DNA from: Myxococcales bacterium
Lineage (GTDB): Bacteria; Myxococcota_A; Polyangia; Fen-1088
Assembly: GCA_003142855.1 (NCBI GenBank)
Contig: PLNW01000075.1
Coordinates: 36,132 to 68,702 of the forward strand
DNA: 32,571 nucleotides
Direction of reading: 5' to 3'
A model generated the notes under the pieces. That model was not told the origin of the DNA. It saw only the letters and a list, made by a program, of their open reading frames with translations, and searched no databases. The position numbers and the translations under genes were made by a program. This document shows positions 1 to 9,300 of this stretch, piece by piece; the first letter of the stretch is position 1; the number at the start of each line of letters is the position of its first letter.

Positions 1-986
1 GGCAGTCCGGTCGCGAACCCCTTCTTCGTCGCGGCTGACGCTTCGTCAGTTCGACGGAATGGCGCCTGCATCGCGGTGACCACCCCGCCCACCACGGCCG
101 CGTCCTTGAGGCGCAGACCAAGTTCCGCGGCGCTCGCCGGGCGATTGGCTGGATTCTTGTCCAGACAGGAAAGAAGCAGGCTCTCCATTCCAGGCGAAAT
201 GGCCGCGAACTCGCCAGGTCTGGGCGGCGCCTTGGTGAGATGGGCCGACATGATCTCTGCCACCGACCCATCCTCGAAAGGCAGGCGTCCGCAAAAGATC
301 TGAAACATGATCACGCCGAGCGAATACACATCGGTCCGATGATCCACACCCCGACCGGTGCACTGTTCGGGCGACATGTACTGCGGCGTGCCCATGATGG
401 TGCCGGTCTTGGTGATGTTGGTAGCGGCCTCGGGCTCAACCAACTTGGCGATGCCGAAGTCGAGAACCTTCATGAACGGCTCGCCGTGTTTGGGCCGCGC
501 AATCCACAGGTTCTCCGGCTTCAGGTCGCGGTGAATGATGCCTTCACGGTGCGCGGCCTCAAGCGCTTCGCAAACTTGCAGAAGCAAACGTCGCGCCTCG
601 GCGATGTCGGGCCGGCCGCGCCCCAGCCACGCGGCCATGGTTTCGCCCTCGAGGAATTCCATGACGAAGTACTGGCGACCGTCGGGCAGTTGTCCGAAGG
701 AAAAGACGTCGATGATGTTGGGGTGGCCGATCTTGTTGACCGCGCGGGCTTCGTCGAGAAATCGCTGCACCAGCGCGCCGTCGCGCGAGAAAGACGCGTC
801 GAGCACCTTGATGGCCACGCGTTTGCCGATAATCGGATGGCGGGCGGCATAGACTGCACCCATGCCGCCCCGACCCAGTTCGCGCTCGATCTGGTATTCC
901 CCGATCTTCGTTCCCGGCTGCAATGCCTGGTCCACGGCACTTGCAGTAGATTGCGCCGAGAAGTTTCCGACCTTGGTTTCAGTCAC
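1..986 (-). CDS. Ser/Thr protein kinase (PknB-like), C-terminal part outside window
   Basis: Cytoplasmic eukaryotic-like Ser/Thr kinase that transfers phosphate from ATP to protein Ser/Thr. Reading the minus strand from a GTG at 986 gives an open frame of 328 codons with no stop before the left edge, so the gene is 3'-partial. The kinase landmarks are in order: glycine loop GRGGMGAV (about residues 37-44), ATP-binding Lys in VAIKVL (K60), catalytic loop HRDLKPEN (D154), DFG (D176), activation segment ending in MSPEQ, and the DVYSLGV helix. The catalytic domain ends near residue 300. Anything after it (TPR, PEGA or a transmembrane segment are common in the family) is not visible. No strong ribosome-binding site precedes the GTG, so the exact start is uncertain. 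It lies 77 bp downstream of the lipoprotein gene on the same strand. All key residues are present, so it should be active; the substrate is unknown. Confidence 0.93.
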   Translation of the reverse strand, partial: MTETKVGNFSAQSTASAVDQALQPGTKIGEYQIERELGRGGMGAVYAARHPIIGKRVAIKVLDASFSRDGALVQRFLDEARAVNKIGHPNIIDVFSFGQLPDGRQYFVMEFLEGETMAAWLGRGRPDIAEARRLLLQVCEALEAAHREGIIHRDLKPENLWIARPKHGEPFMKVLDFGIAKLVEPEAATNITKTGTIMGTPQYMSPEQCTGRGVDHRTDVYSLGVIMFQIFCGRLPFEDGSVAEIMSAHLTKAPPRPGEFAAISPGMESLLLSCLDKNPANRPASAAELGLRLKDAAVVGGVVTAMQAPFRRTDEASAATKKGFATGL

Positions 987-1063
987 GGGAGATGGCCTTC
1001 AATTTGCGTCCCGTTTCCGCCCATCGAAGCGCGCCGCCTGCTTGCTGCCGTCTCCGGTACTGG

Positions 1064-3028
1064 CTATTGGCAGGTCGACGTGATCACCCGAGTCAGGTGC
1101 TCGGTGCCGCTGTAGAGCGACACAGCGAACTTGCCCCCGAAACTCGTGATATGCGCTTCATCACCGCCACCGGCAGTGTTTGCTTGCTGCAGGACCGTTT
1201 GCGGGTTCCCGTGGATCGATCCGTCTGCGCTAAAATATAGGAAGGTGACGGAGCCGTCAGGGTAGAGCGCGGCAAAGCCAGCTCCAGTGCCGGCACTGGA
1301 GCCGCGTGTACTCCGGGCGCTCTGGTAGGCGAAGCCGCCCAGAAAGGCATAGGTAGCGCCGACGGGCACCCCGGCGTCGCCTGCTGAAGCTGAGTTCGAC
1401 AAATAGGTTGCCACCAATGAGTACCCGCTCGAGGAGGAAGTCCCATTGTAGAGAGCTACGAAACCCTCCGAGGTGCCTGCTACGGCAACAACGCTGTTGT
1501 TGTTGGCCGACGGGAGGGGAGCCAGCGGACTGCCAACCTCCGTAAGCGCATCAGACGCATCGACGAAGGTCAGGGAGGGGCCGGGGCCAGGTCCAAAATA
1601 AGCTGCAGCGAACGTATTCCCCGAGAATGCAACTTCGCCCTCAGCGACGTCGGCACTCGATACGGAACCGGATGGATTATCTGTGGGTAGGGCGCGGGTG
1701 ATTCCGAGATTGGATCCGTCAGCTCCGAACCTCCCGACCTTGATAGCATAGGATCCGTTATAGAATATGGAGGAGGCAACGAATTCACCGTTGAGCCATT
1801 GCACGTAGGACTGATCGTGGTTGACGTCAGAACCCTGAACCACAAACAGAGTGGTCTGACTCGGGGCTAGGTCCTTGTCGAGGAACGCCAGGTACACGCC
1901 GTAGTATGAATAGCTGTCGCCGCCAGTCGCGGCACTGTAGATGATCGCGATCTCGCCAGTCGGCGCAACAGCAGCGCCAGCGATGTAGATTCCCGAACCA
2001 TCGCCAGCGGCCGTGAGCAGGGGTGTGGCGCTGCCATTCTTCTTGCCCGAGATCGGGTCGAAGTGTTGCACGTCGATGCGATTGACCAAGGTGACCGTGC
2101 CGCTATCTGCGACGCCGCCGTCGGTGGAGTCAGGACCCACATACCCATTGAACGTGAGGAGTTCAGTGGCGGTGAGCACCCCGACCCCCGATGTGTAGTT
2201 GGGGTCGGAGTCGCTCTTGGCGGCGAATGCAAATTTGGTGGGAGCCTGCCCCGGCGTGCAGGCGGTGCCAGTGGTCCCTGCCTGTCCCGCATCGCGCTTG
2301 CTCGAACCGCCCGCGCCGCCCAAGCTGGTCGCACCGCCCAAGCTGCCGCCTGCGCCGCCGCTGCCGGTCCCAGAGTCGTCCCCGGGATTCGCGACAGGGG
2401 CGTCAACGCTGCCGCCCGAGCTGCCGCCGGTCCCAGAGTCGTCCCCGGGATTCGGCACAGCGGCGTCAACACCAGCGTCGCTGGCGCCCGAACCACCACC
2501 GGCGCCTGCGCCTCCGGTGCCAGTGACGGCGCCGCCCACCCCACCGGTGCCGCCGCCCGCACCGCCGCTCGCCAGGCCGCCATCATTCGCGCCGACGAAT
2601 TCGTTGGTCACGGGATTGTAGTTCTTGTCGATGGTGGGATCCGCGCACAAATGGGTTATCGAAGTACACATCTGGCCAGTGGGGCAGTCGATGTTTTGCT
2701 GGCATTGATCGCGACATTTCTGGTCGAAAGCACACACCAAGGGTTTCGTGCACTGGCTGTTGTACTGGCAAGTGGCCGTCTCCAGTGGCTGACAGGTATT
2801 TCCCTCAGCGGCGGTGATACACCGCTCACCATTGGGGCAGTCGCGCGATTGTGCGCACGCCTTGACACAGTACCCCTGCACGCATTGGAGCAGATTCTGG
2901 CAGTCGCTAGCCAGGAAGCACTTGGGAGTCGCCGGCACCTTGCTGGAACTGCTGCAGCCTCCCAGCATCAACCAAGCGATGAGAACCAACGGAGAGCGGA
3001 CACCTTCGCGAAACCCTCGATGCGTCAT
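1064..3028 (-). CDS. Cys-rich lipoprotein with Gly-rich linker and large C-terminal domain of unknown function
   Basis: Hypothetical exported lipoprotein of 654 aa. The ATG at 3028 is preferred because GGAG (3038-3041) sits 9 nt upstream; an in-frame ATG at 3043 overlaps that site. Arg-rich n-region, hydrophobic core, then lipobox LGGC with C25 as the predicted lipidated residue. Residues about 30-125 are a Cys-rich block with repeating spacings (for example CFLASDC, CVQGYC, CPNGERC, CPTGQMC), which resembles disulfide-rich modules frequent in myxobacterial lipoproteins. Next comes a Gly/Ala/Ser/Asp linker (about 145-255) containing the duplicated motif NPGDDSGTG. The C-terminal 380 residues are rich in Ser, Thr, Gly and Tyr with repeated beta-strand-like segments, suggesting a beta-propeller or similar fold; I do not recognise a family. 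It ends in TAG at 1064-1066. The role is unknown; a surface-binding or sensing function is inference. Confidence 0.85.
   Translation of the reverse strand: MTHRGFREGVRSPLVLIAWLMLGGCSSSSKVPATPKCFLASDCQNLLQCVQGYCVKACAQSRDCPNGERCITAAEGNTCQPLETATCQYNSQCTKPLVCAFDQKCRDQCQQNIDCPTGQMCTSITHLCADPTIDKNYNPVTNEFVGANDGGLASGGAGGGTGGVGGAVTGTGGAGAGGGSGASDAGVDAAVPNPGDDSGTGGSSGGSVDAPVANPGDDSGTGSGGAGGSLGGATSLGGAGGSSKRDAGQAGTTGTACTPGQAPTKFAFAAKSDSDPNYTSGVGVLTATELLTFNGYVGPDSTDGGVADSGTVTLVNRIDVQHFDPISGKKNGSATPLLTAAGDGSGIYIAGAAVAPTGEIAIIYSAATGGDSYSYYGVYLAFLDKDLAPSQTTLFVVQGSDVNHDQSYVQWLNGEFVASSIFYNGSYAIKVGRFGADGSNLGITRALPTDNPSGSVSSADVAEGEVAFSGNTFAAAYFGPGPGPSLTFVDASDALTEVGSPLAPLPSANNNSVVAVAGTSEGFVALYNGTSSSSGYSLVATYLSNSASAGDAGVPVGATYAFLGGFAYQSARSTRGSSAGTGAGFAALYPDGSVTFLYFSADGSIHGNPQTVLQQANTAGGGDEAHITSFGGKFAVSLYSGTEHLTRVITSTCQ
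2363..2454. repeat. 29-bp exact direct repeat, 63-bp period, inside the lipoprotein linker
   Basis: Positions 2363-2391 and 2426-2454 are identical over 29 bases, offset by 63 bp (21 codons). They encode two copies of NPGDDSGTG within the Gly-rich linker of the Cys-rich lipoprotein. Because the period is a multiple of three, gain or loss of a unit keeps the frame. Confidence 0.85.
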
Positions 3029-3320
3029 TTTTTTTGACTCCATGTTTCCAACCACGATGCGAAGAACGTATCACATTCGCTCCCGTTGGACCAAGACTAC
3101 CAAGGCCGGATTCAAACTAAGCCACTACCCACTTCTTTGGTGCAGCCGAATCCCCTAGATTCGCAGCCTGTACGAGTTCGCAAGCCCGGTGAACGACACC
3201 GCCACGCCGATTGCCAACCATCGATAGGGGCACCCCATGCCTGCCAGATTATCGGCAAGACACTCCCAGGGCTCACGACCTTTGGCGGAATGCTTTTGGA
3301 TTCGAACCAGAGAAACCTTG
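3029..3320. other. Intergenic gap without a convincing gene
   Basis: 292 bp between the NmrA-type gene and the lipoprotein gene, both on minus. No ORF with plausible coding character was found. The only structure seen is a 6-bp hairpin (CGAATC 3147-3152 / GATTCG 3158-3163, 5-nt loop), too weak to call a terminator. The promoter of the lipoprotein gene should lie here, but no clear -35/-10 pair stands out. Confidence 0.5.
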
Positions 3321-4265
3321 CTACCCGAGCGGTATCCGCGACTTGTTGCGGGACAACCACCTGGCGAATGTCTGGAGTTCGGGATTGAGCACGTGGCAGA
3401 ACGCGAGGTCCCGGGCCCCGCAGTAGGCACTCTCGGTTTCGGCCTTGAACTGGAACATGTTGCCAAGGTCGTCGGCCCCAGGAAAGCCGAAGCCGCGGTA
3501 GACGTCGGGCGAAACCGCGTTGTAGGCGACTGGCTGTTCCAGCGCATAGCTGAGCGCGGCGGCCATCTCGCTGCCTGTGAGATGCTCGCCAGCCACGCCC
3601 ACTGTCTTTCCAATCAGCTCAGAACGCTTGAAAATTCCCAACGCGCACTTGCCAATGTCTTCGACTGCAATGCCGGGCAGTTTCTTGTTTCCCATGGGCA
3701 GCACGAAGGCCAGTTTGCCATCAGGCCCCTTCTTGGGACCCATGCCAAAGCCAATCAGATTGTCCCAATAGAACGAGGTCAGCAGAAACGTGGTCGGCAC
3801 GCCCAGATCCCTGAAGAAGTGATCTGCTTCGGCTTTGGCGTCGAAGTGCGGCACTTTGTACTTACCCTTCAGCGTCGGCATACGCGAGTCGCTCAGCGGA
3901 AATGCCTTGCGCGTGTCCTCGAAGGTGGACCAGATGGCGTGCTTTACGCCCGCCTTCTTGGCCGCCTGGGCCAGGGCGTGCCCCTGAGCCGTCTCTTTCT
4001 CGCCAGAAAAATGCTCCCAGAAATTGGTCACACAGTAGGCGCCATACGCGCCCTCGAAGGCTTTGGTTAGGCTTGCCACGTCGTCCAGATCGCCCGCCAC
4101 GACCTCGACCCCCAACTTGGCCAGCGCCTGCGCCTTGTCGCCCGTGGGTTTGCGCGTAATGGCCCGAACCGCGAACTCGCCGCTCTTGTCGGCCAGGATG
4201 GCGCGAACCAACCCTCCGCCCTGAGCTCCCGTCGCCCCTATCACCGCAATGATCTTCTTGCCCAT
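3321..4265 (-). CDS. NmrA-like NAD(P)-binding atypical SDR protein
   Basis: Cytoplasmic Rossmann-fold protein of 314 aa, the usual size for the NmrA/HSCARG branch of atypical short-chain dehydrogenases. The frame is open further upstream, but ATG at 4265 is clearly the start: GGAGG (4271-4275) lies 5 nt before it and the N-terminus begins directly with the dinucleotide-binding motif GATGAQGG (about residues 10-17). The order that follows is typical: TRKP after beta-2, GDLDD after beta-3, YCVTNFWEH, an STFED segment and the TSFYWDNL motif seen in NMRAL1-like proteins. These proteins act as redox sensors or NAD(P)H-dependent reductases; substrate cannot be read from sequence. It lies 193 bp downstream of the small barrel protein gene on the same strand and may share its transcript. 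Stop TAG at 3321-3323. Confidence 0.9.
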   Translation of the reverse strand: MGKKIIAVIGATGAQGGGLVRAILADKSGEFAVRAITRKPTGDKAQALAKLGVEVVAGDLDDVASLTKAFEGAYGAYCVTNFWEHFSGEKETAQGHALAQAAKKAGVKHAIWSTFEDTRKAFPLSDSRMPTLKGKYKVPHFDAKAEADHFFRDLGVPTTFLLTSFYWDNLIGFGMGPKKGPDGKLAFVLPMGNKKLPGIAVEDIGKCALGIFKRSELIGKTVGVAGEHLTGSEMAAALSYALEQPVAYNAVSPDVYRGFGFPGADDLGNMFQFKAETESAYCGARDLAFCHVLNPELQTFARWLSRNKSRIPLG

Positions 4266-4458
4266 AATGGCCTCCGGTGTGAATTGAGTTGTGTGGTCGG
4301 CGGCACATAAGCGCATGGCTTCCCCGCGTGGGCCGCCTCCGGCGCTTCGCCCGCTTTCATGGGATTGGATGCCGCAGACCCATGAAAATGTTCCGCTGCG
4401 ACGCTCCCAGCGGCCCTGCCCTGTCAACCTAGGGCAAGCGGCCTCCTATCCGACGGTA

Positions 4459-4746
4459 TCAACGCCGCAGATTGTGGACTTCGAAGGCTGTTTCCTGCGG
4501 TGGCGCGGCGAACCCACCTGGGATGCCCTTTTGCATTCGGGGCATCAGAATGCCGTCGCGAAACTGTTCCCAACTTTCTTTGGAGTCGTGCACAGCCACG
4601 ACTGTCCAGCCACCCGCCGACGCGCCGGCGGCGTGAAAGATCTGGCCTTTGGGCAGACTGCCTTTGCCCGGATGCACCGCCGCGATCGACGCCTCGTATT
4701 GCTCCTTGGTACCACCTGGAAAGTGATGCACAACCGCGTACGCCAT
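4459..4746 (-). CDS. Small conserved protein, probable dimeric alpha/beta barrel
   Basis: 95 aa, cytoplasmic (no signal or membrane segment). Start ATG at 4746 is supported by GGAGG (4753-4757) with a 6-nt spacer. The pattern MAYAVVHHFPGGTKEQYEA followed by a central WTVVAVHDSKESWEQFRDG resembles small ferredoxin-like barrel proteins (ABM/DABB type) that often bind or oxidise small molecules. The family resemblance is by pattern only and no catalytic residue can be assigned. It is divergent from arsR, sharing a 259-bp upstream region, and precedes the NmrA-type gene on the same strand. The two may form a small redox-related unit (inference). Confidence 0.75.
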   Translation of the reverse strand: MAYAVVHHFPGGTKEQYEASIAAVHPGKGSLPKGQIFHAAGASAGGWTVVAVHDSKESWEQFRDGILMPRMQKGIPGGFAAPPQETAFEVHNLRR

Positions 4747-4962
4747 GTTCCCCCTCCTCTCACTCTCGTTGAAGAAGCCGCTTCTCGCGGCTCACGAGTT
4801 GAAGCATAAGACGGGCGACAGAAGAAACAAGCCCGCTTTCCTGCATTCTGAGCCCGCCGCGATTGAAACCCCTGGGCATCGATCGGCATCTTAGCGGGCC
4901 GGCTGGTCTGCGAGGCCGGAGATGATCCCCGCGGGGCGCGGTCTCTTGAAGCCAACCTGGGA

Positions 4963-4990
4963 ACTGCCAACATCGACATCTTTCTATATT
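4963..4990 (+). promoter_or_regulatory. Candidate promoter of arsR-arsM
   Basis: A -10-like TATATT (4985-4990, 5 of 6 to consensus) has a weak -35-like CTGCCA (4963-4968) at 16-bp spacing. The predicted transcription start, about 4997, falls inside the palindrome at 4992-5005, as expected for an ArsR-repressed promoter. This is prediction by eye. Confidence 0.4.
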
Positions 4991-4991
4991 G

Positions 4992-5005
4992 ACATCCGTC
5001 GATGT
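4992..5005. promoter_or_regulatory. Candidate ArsR operator
   Basis: Perfect inverted repeat ACATC-CGTC-GATGT (4992-4996 / 5001-5005, 4-nt centre), inside the A/T-richer stretch TATTGACATCCGTCGATGTA just upstream of the arsR coding region. ArsR/SmtB repressors bind such short palindromes over their own promoters and release them on As(III) binding. Confidence 0.55.
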
Positions 5006-5380
5006 ATGATTCACCCTGGCTTTGTGCCCAAGCGTCTGGCCATCGCGCAACTGCCGAAGCGAGCCACGGTTTGCTGTTCGCCACGCACAAAGCTGCGAGC
5101 CAAGGACGTCACCCCCTACGCGGCCTTGTTCAAGGCGCTCGCCGACGAAACCCGGCTCGACATTTTGGGATTTCTGGCCGCGGCAGGCGACGCCATCTGC
5201 GTGTGCCAGATCGAGGACCACGTCAGGCTTCTGTCTCAGCCCACCATCTCGCATCACTTGCGCCAACTTCGCGAGGCGGGCCTGGTCACGGCCGAGCGTC
5301 GTGGCACCTGGATCTACTACGCCGTCGACAAGTCGATGCGCGCGCGCCTGACCGAATTTGTCACTCTGTTCACAGGGTGA
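5006..5380 (+). CDS. arsR: ArsR-family As(III)-responsive repressor
   Basis: Winged-helix metalloregulator, 124 aa from ATG 5006. It should repress the arsR-arsM transcript until trivalent arsenic binds. The core ALFKALADETRLDIL (about 40-54) and the recognition segment SQPTISHHLRQLREAGLV (77-94), followed by a beta-wing ending in WIYYAV, are typical ArsR. Possible metal ligands are C23-C24 near the N-terminus and C65/C67 in ICVCQIE. The spacing of the vicinal pair to C65 (41-42 residues) matches the Cys15-Cys16-Cys55 arsenic site known from Corynebacterium ArsR. An upstream in-frame ATG at 4922 is rejected because the promoter and operator would then lie inside the gene. GTG 5024 is an alternative start; neither has a clear Shine-Dalgarno site. 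It is followed after 19 bp by arsM. Confidence 0.9.
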   Translation: MIHPGFVPKRLAIAQLPKRATVCCSPRTKLRAKDVTPYAALFKALADETRLDILGFLAAAGDAICVCQIEDHVRLLSQPTISHHLRQLREAGLVTAERRGTWIYYAVDKSMRARLTEFVTLFTG

Positions 5381-5399
5381 GGCAACAAAGGAGACCATG

Positions 5400-6287
5400 A
5401 TGTCCAAACTGACGCTCGTCAAAGACGCTGATTCCAAATCGTCCTGCTGCTCTGGGGACGACGCCCCACCCGCGCAAGATATCCGCGAAGTGGTCAAACA
5501 ACGCTATGGCCTGGCCGTGCAGGCAGTCGTGCGAGGCGCGAAACCCTCTTGTTGTGGCTCGGCCGCAACCGGCATGGGCGGAACCGATCCAATCACGCGC
5601 GATCTCTACGCGGCTGAGCAAACCACTGGACTTCCCGAGGAGGCCCTGGCGGCTTCGTTCGGCTGTGGCAATCCCACAGCACTGGCCGAGCTTCGCCCCG
5701 GTGAGACTGTGCTCGATCTCGGCTCTGGCGGCGGCATCGACGTGCTGCTTTCGGCAAGGCGAGTTGGTCCAACCGGCAAGGCCTACGGCCTGGACATGAC
5801 CGACGAGATGCTTGCTCTGGCCGAGAAGAACAAGCTCAAGGCCGGCGCCAGCAACGTCGAGTTCCTCAGGGGAACCATCGAACAGATCCCGCTGCCTGAC
5901 AGCACGGTGGATGTGATCATTTCCAATTGCGTGATCAACCTGTCGGGAGACAAGGACAAGGTTCTGCGCGAGGCGTTCCGCGTGCTCAAGCCGGGCGGCC
6001 GCTTCGCGGTGTCCGACATCGTGCTTCGTCGCGAGTTGCCCGAGTCAGCGCGCAAGTCCATGACCCTGTGGACCGGATGTGTGGCAGGGGCTCTGGTGGA
6101 AAGCGAATACGTGGCCAAGCTTCGCAGCGCCGGGTTCCGCGACGTCACGGTCGACCCGACCAGAATCTACGACAAGGATGATGCCGCTGAGATGGCGTCA
6201 TCCTGCGGCGGTGGAGACATGAGCGAAACTCTGGCCGCTCTCGACGGCGCCATCATGAGCGCCTTCATTCGGGCGAGGAAGCCGTAG
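5400..6287 (+). CDS. arsM: Arsenite S-adenosylmethionine methyltransferase
   Basis: Cytoplasmic enzyme (295 aa) that methylates As(III) stepwise using SAM, giving methylated and finally volatile arsenicals. SAM-binding motif I is [13 protein letters not shown], followed by [10 protein letters not shown]. Three Cys that bind arsenic in ArsM are in their expected contexts: [15 protein letters not shown] and WTGCVAGA. There are additional Cys pairs near the N-terminus (SSCCSG, PSCCGS) and a C near the end (SSCGGG). Two adjacent ATGs occur at 5397 and 5400; AGGAG (5389-5393) gives 6-nt spacing to the second, which is preferred. It is 19 bp after arsR and surely co-transcribed with it. No arsenate reductase or arsenite efflux gene is nearby, so this pair provides methylation-only detoxification in this window. 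It converges with the RND pump gene, only 13 bp apart. Confidence 0.95.
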   Translation: MSKLTLVKDADSKSSCCSGDDAPPAQDIREVVKQRYGLAVQAVVRGAKPSCCGSAATGMGGTDPITRDLYAAEQTTGLPEEALAASFGCGNPTALAELRPGETVLDLGSGGGIDVLLSARRVGPTGKAYGLDMTDEMLALAEKNKLKAGASNVEFLRGTIEQIPLPDSTVDVIISNCVINLSGDKDKVLREAFRVLKPGGRFAVSDIVLRRELPESARKSMTLWTGCVAGALVESEYVAKLRSAGFRDVTVDPTRIYDKDDAAEMASSCGGGDMSETLAALDGAIMSAFIRARKP

Positions 6288-6300
6288 CGGAATTTGAGCG

Positions 6301-9300
6301 CTATCCTGCTTGCTCTCCCATTCTCTCGCCCCGTCTCCTGCGTGAAAACCGATCCAGCGTCAGGTACACCACCGGCGTGGTGAACAAGGTCAGCATCTGC
6401 GACAGCAGCAAGCCGCCCACAATGGCGATGCCGAGTGGCCGGCGCATCTCGGAGCCGGTGCCGTGACCCAGGGCCAGGGGCAAACCGCCCAGCAGCGCGG
6501 CCATGGTGGTCATCATAATGGGCCGGAAGCGCAGCAAGCAGGCGTGGAAGATGGCATCGCGGGTGGACAGGCCCTGCTCGCGCTCGGCCTGCAGCGCGAA
6601 GTCGATCATCATGATCGCGTTCTTCTTCACGATGCCAATGAGCAGGATCACGCCAATGAGCGCGATGATGCTGAATTCCGTGTGCATCAACATCAGCGCC
6701 AGCAACGCGCCCACGCCGGCCGAGGGCAACGTCGACAGAATTGTCACCGGGTGGATCAGGCTTTCGTAGAGCACACCGAGAACAATATACACAGCCAGCA
6801 GTGCGGCCAGGATAAGGGTCGGCTGGTTGGAAAGGGAATCCACGAATGCCTTGGCCGTTCCCTGCGGCGAAGCCACCACGCCCGCGGGCAGACCGATTCG
6901 CGCCTCAGCGTTGTGAATGGCATCGAGCGCCTGACTGAGTGACTTTTCCGGCGCCAAGTTGAATGACAACGTAATCGCCGGAAATTGTCCTTGGTGACTG
7001 ATGGAAAGCGACGTGCGTGAGGGCGCCCAGTGGGCGAACACGGAGAGTGGAACCAGCGCCCCGTTCTGCGAGTGCACGAACATGTTGTCGAGCGCGACCG
7101 GTTCCCCCGCCAGCCCGGGTTTGGCCTCTAGCACCACGCGATACTGATTGAGCTGCGTGTACATGGTCGCCACCTGGCGCTGACCAAAGGCATCGTAAAG
7201 AGTGCCGTCCACGGCCTGCAACGACACACCCAAGCTGGACGCAATGTCGCGATCGACTTCCAGGCTGAGTTGCAAGGCATTGGTCTGCTGGTCGCTGGCC
7301 ACGTCGCGCAGCTCGGGCAGGGCCTTGAGCATGTCGAACACGCGCGGCGCCCACTGGTTCAGCTCGGCCAGATTCGCGTCCTGCAAGGTGTACTGGTATT
7401 GCGTGCGCGCGCCCCGCCCGCCCATGCGCACATCCTGCACCGACTGCAGGAAGAGCATGATGCCAGGAATCGCCGCCAACTTGGGGCGCAGCTCGGAGAT
7501 GACCTGGTCAGAGGTCTGGCTGCGCTGGCCAAGCGGCTTGAGCTGGATGAAGATGTTCCCGGTGTTGCCCGACGATCCGCTGCCGCCGATGAAGGTGACC
7601 ATCTTCTCCACTGCCGGATGGGCCAGCACGACCTTGTTGACCGCCTCGGCGCGCTGGCGCATGGCCGGGAACGACACATCCTGTGGTGCCTCCGCCACCC
7701 CGGCGAGTTGCCCGGTGTCTTGCTGCGGGAACAGTCCCTTGGGCACCGCCTTGTAGAGAAACACGGTGATGACAGCAGCGCCGATGGTGAGAAAAAGCAT
7801 CAGGTAATGGTGGCGGAGCACCCAATCCAACCCGCGCCGGTAGCCGCCCAGCATGCCGTTGAAAAAGCCCTCTGACACGCGAAAGGTGAGGCCGCGCCGT
7901 TGCTCAGTTTCCGGCCGTAGCAGGCGCGACGTCATCATGGGCGTCAAGGTGAGCGAGATGATTGCCGAGATGGAGATGGACACGGCCAGGGTGACCGCGA
8001 ATTCGCGGAATAGCCGACCCACGATGCCGCCCATCACCAGGATGGGAATGAAGACCGCCAACAACGACACGGTAATTGAAACGATGGTGAACCCGATCTG
8101 TTGCGCCCCTTTGAGCGCTGCCACCAAAGGTTTCTCGCCGGCTTCGACAAAGCGCGAGACGTTCTCTGTGACCACAATGGCGTCGTCGACCACGAAGCCG
8201 GTCGCGATGGTCAACGCCATCAGCGACAAGTTGTTGAGGCTATACCCGAGCAAGTACATCGCGGCAAAGGTGCCGACCAGCGAAAGCGGAACCACCACGC
8301 TAGGGATCAGGGTCGCGCGCAGGTTGCGCAGAAACGCGAAGACCACCAGCACGACGAGAAACACGCTGAGGAGCAGGGTGCGCTCCACGTCGCGCACCGA
8401 CGCGCGGATGGTGCCAGCGCGATCCACGGCCACCTGGATGTCGATGCTGGGCGAAACCGACTGTGCCAGGCCGGGCAACATGCGCTTGATGCGATCGATG
8501 ACCTCGATGATGTTGGCGCCGGGCTGGCGGCGAATGAGCAAGGACACAGAACGCGTGCCGTTGGTCCAGGCCGCCACCCGATTGTCCTCCACATCGTCAA
8601 TCACCCGTGCTACGTCGCCCAGGCGCACAGCCGCACCGCCCTGATAATTGATGACCAAGTCGCGAAAGCTCTTCGCCCCGACAAGCTGGTCATTGGCGGC
8701 AATGGATTGTGCCTGGCTCGCGCCCGCCAATGTGCCCTTGGGTTGATCGACAGTGGCCTGGCTGAGCACAGTGCGCACGTCCTCCATGCCCAGCCCCAGG
8801 CCAGCCAGCACCGCCGGGTCGACCTGCACGCGCACAGCAGGGTTCTGGCCGCCGCCAACAAAAACCTGGCCCACGCCCTGCACCTGGGCGATCTTCTGGG
8901 CCAATATGGTATTGGCAGCGTCGTAAACTTGCGCCAGCTGCAGCGTCTTGGACGTCAGCGAAAGGATGAGGATGGGCGCGTCGGCGGGGTTGACCTTGCG
9001 AAAGTTGGGACGCGTGGGCAGATTGGGCGGCAGATCGCCGGCCGCTGCGTTGATGGCGGCCTGCACATCGCGCGCGGCTGAGTCCACGTCGCGGTCCAGG
9101 TCGAACTGCAGGGTCAAGCTGACCGAGCCTAGCGAACTTACTGAAGTGATCTCGGTCAGTCCGGCAATCCGGCCAAAGCGTCGCTCCAGCGGCGTGGCCA
9201 CGGCCGAGGCCATGGTTTCGGGGCTGGCTCCGGGCAGAGCCGCGTTGACGTTGATGGTGGGATAGTCGACGCGTGGCAGAGGTGCCACGGGAAGCTGGGT

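Noticed and set aside
240..1115. Long plus-strand ORF opposite the kinase and lipoprotein genes
   Set aside because: It is antisense to a frame with complete kinase motifs; composition is that of a mirror frame in GC-rich DNA.
3280..3330. tRNA-like GGTTCGAATCC T-loop on minus
   Set aside because: The T-stem has a mismatch, no complementary acceptor arm or anticodon arm can be found, and it overlaps the 3' end of the NmrA-type gene and the adjacent gap.
4922..5005. Upstream ATG extension of arsR
   Set aside because: Would place the -10-like box and the palindromic operator inside the coding sequence and add residues unlike ArsR.
4760..5497. 245-codon minus-strand ORF opposite arsR
   Set aside because: Antisense to a recognised ArsR and its operator; no family-like motifs or ribosome-binding site.
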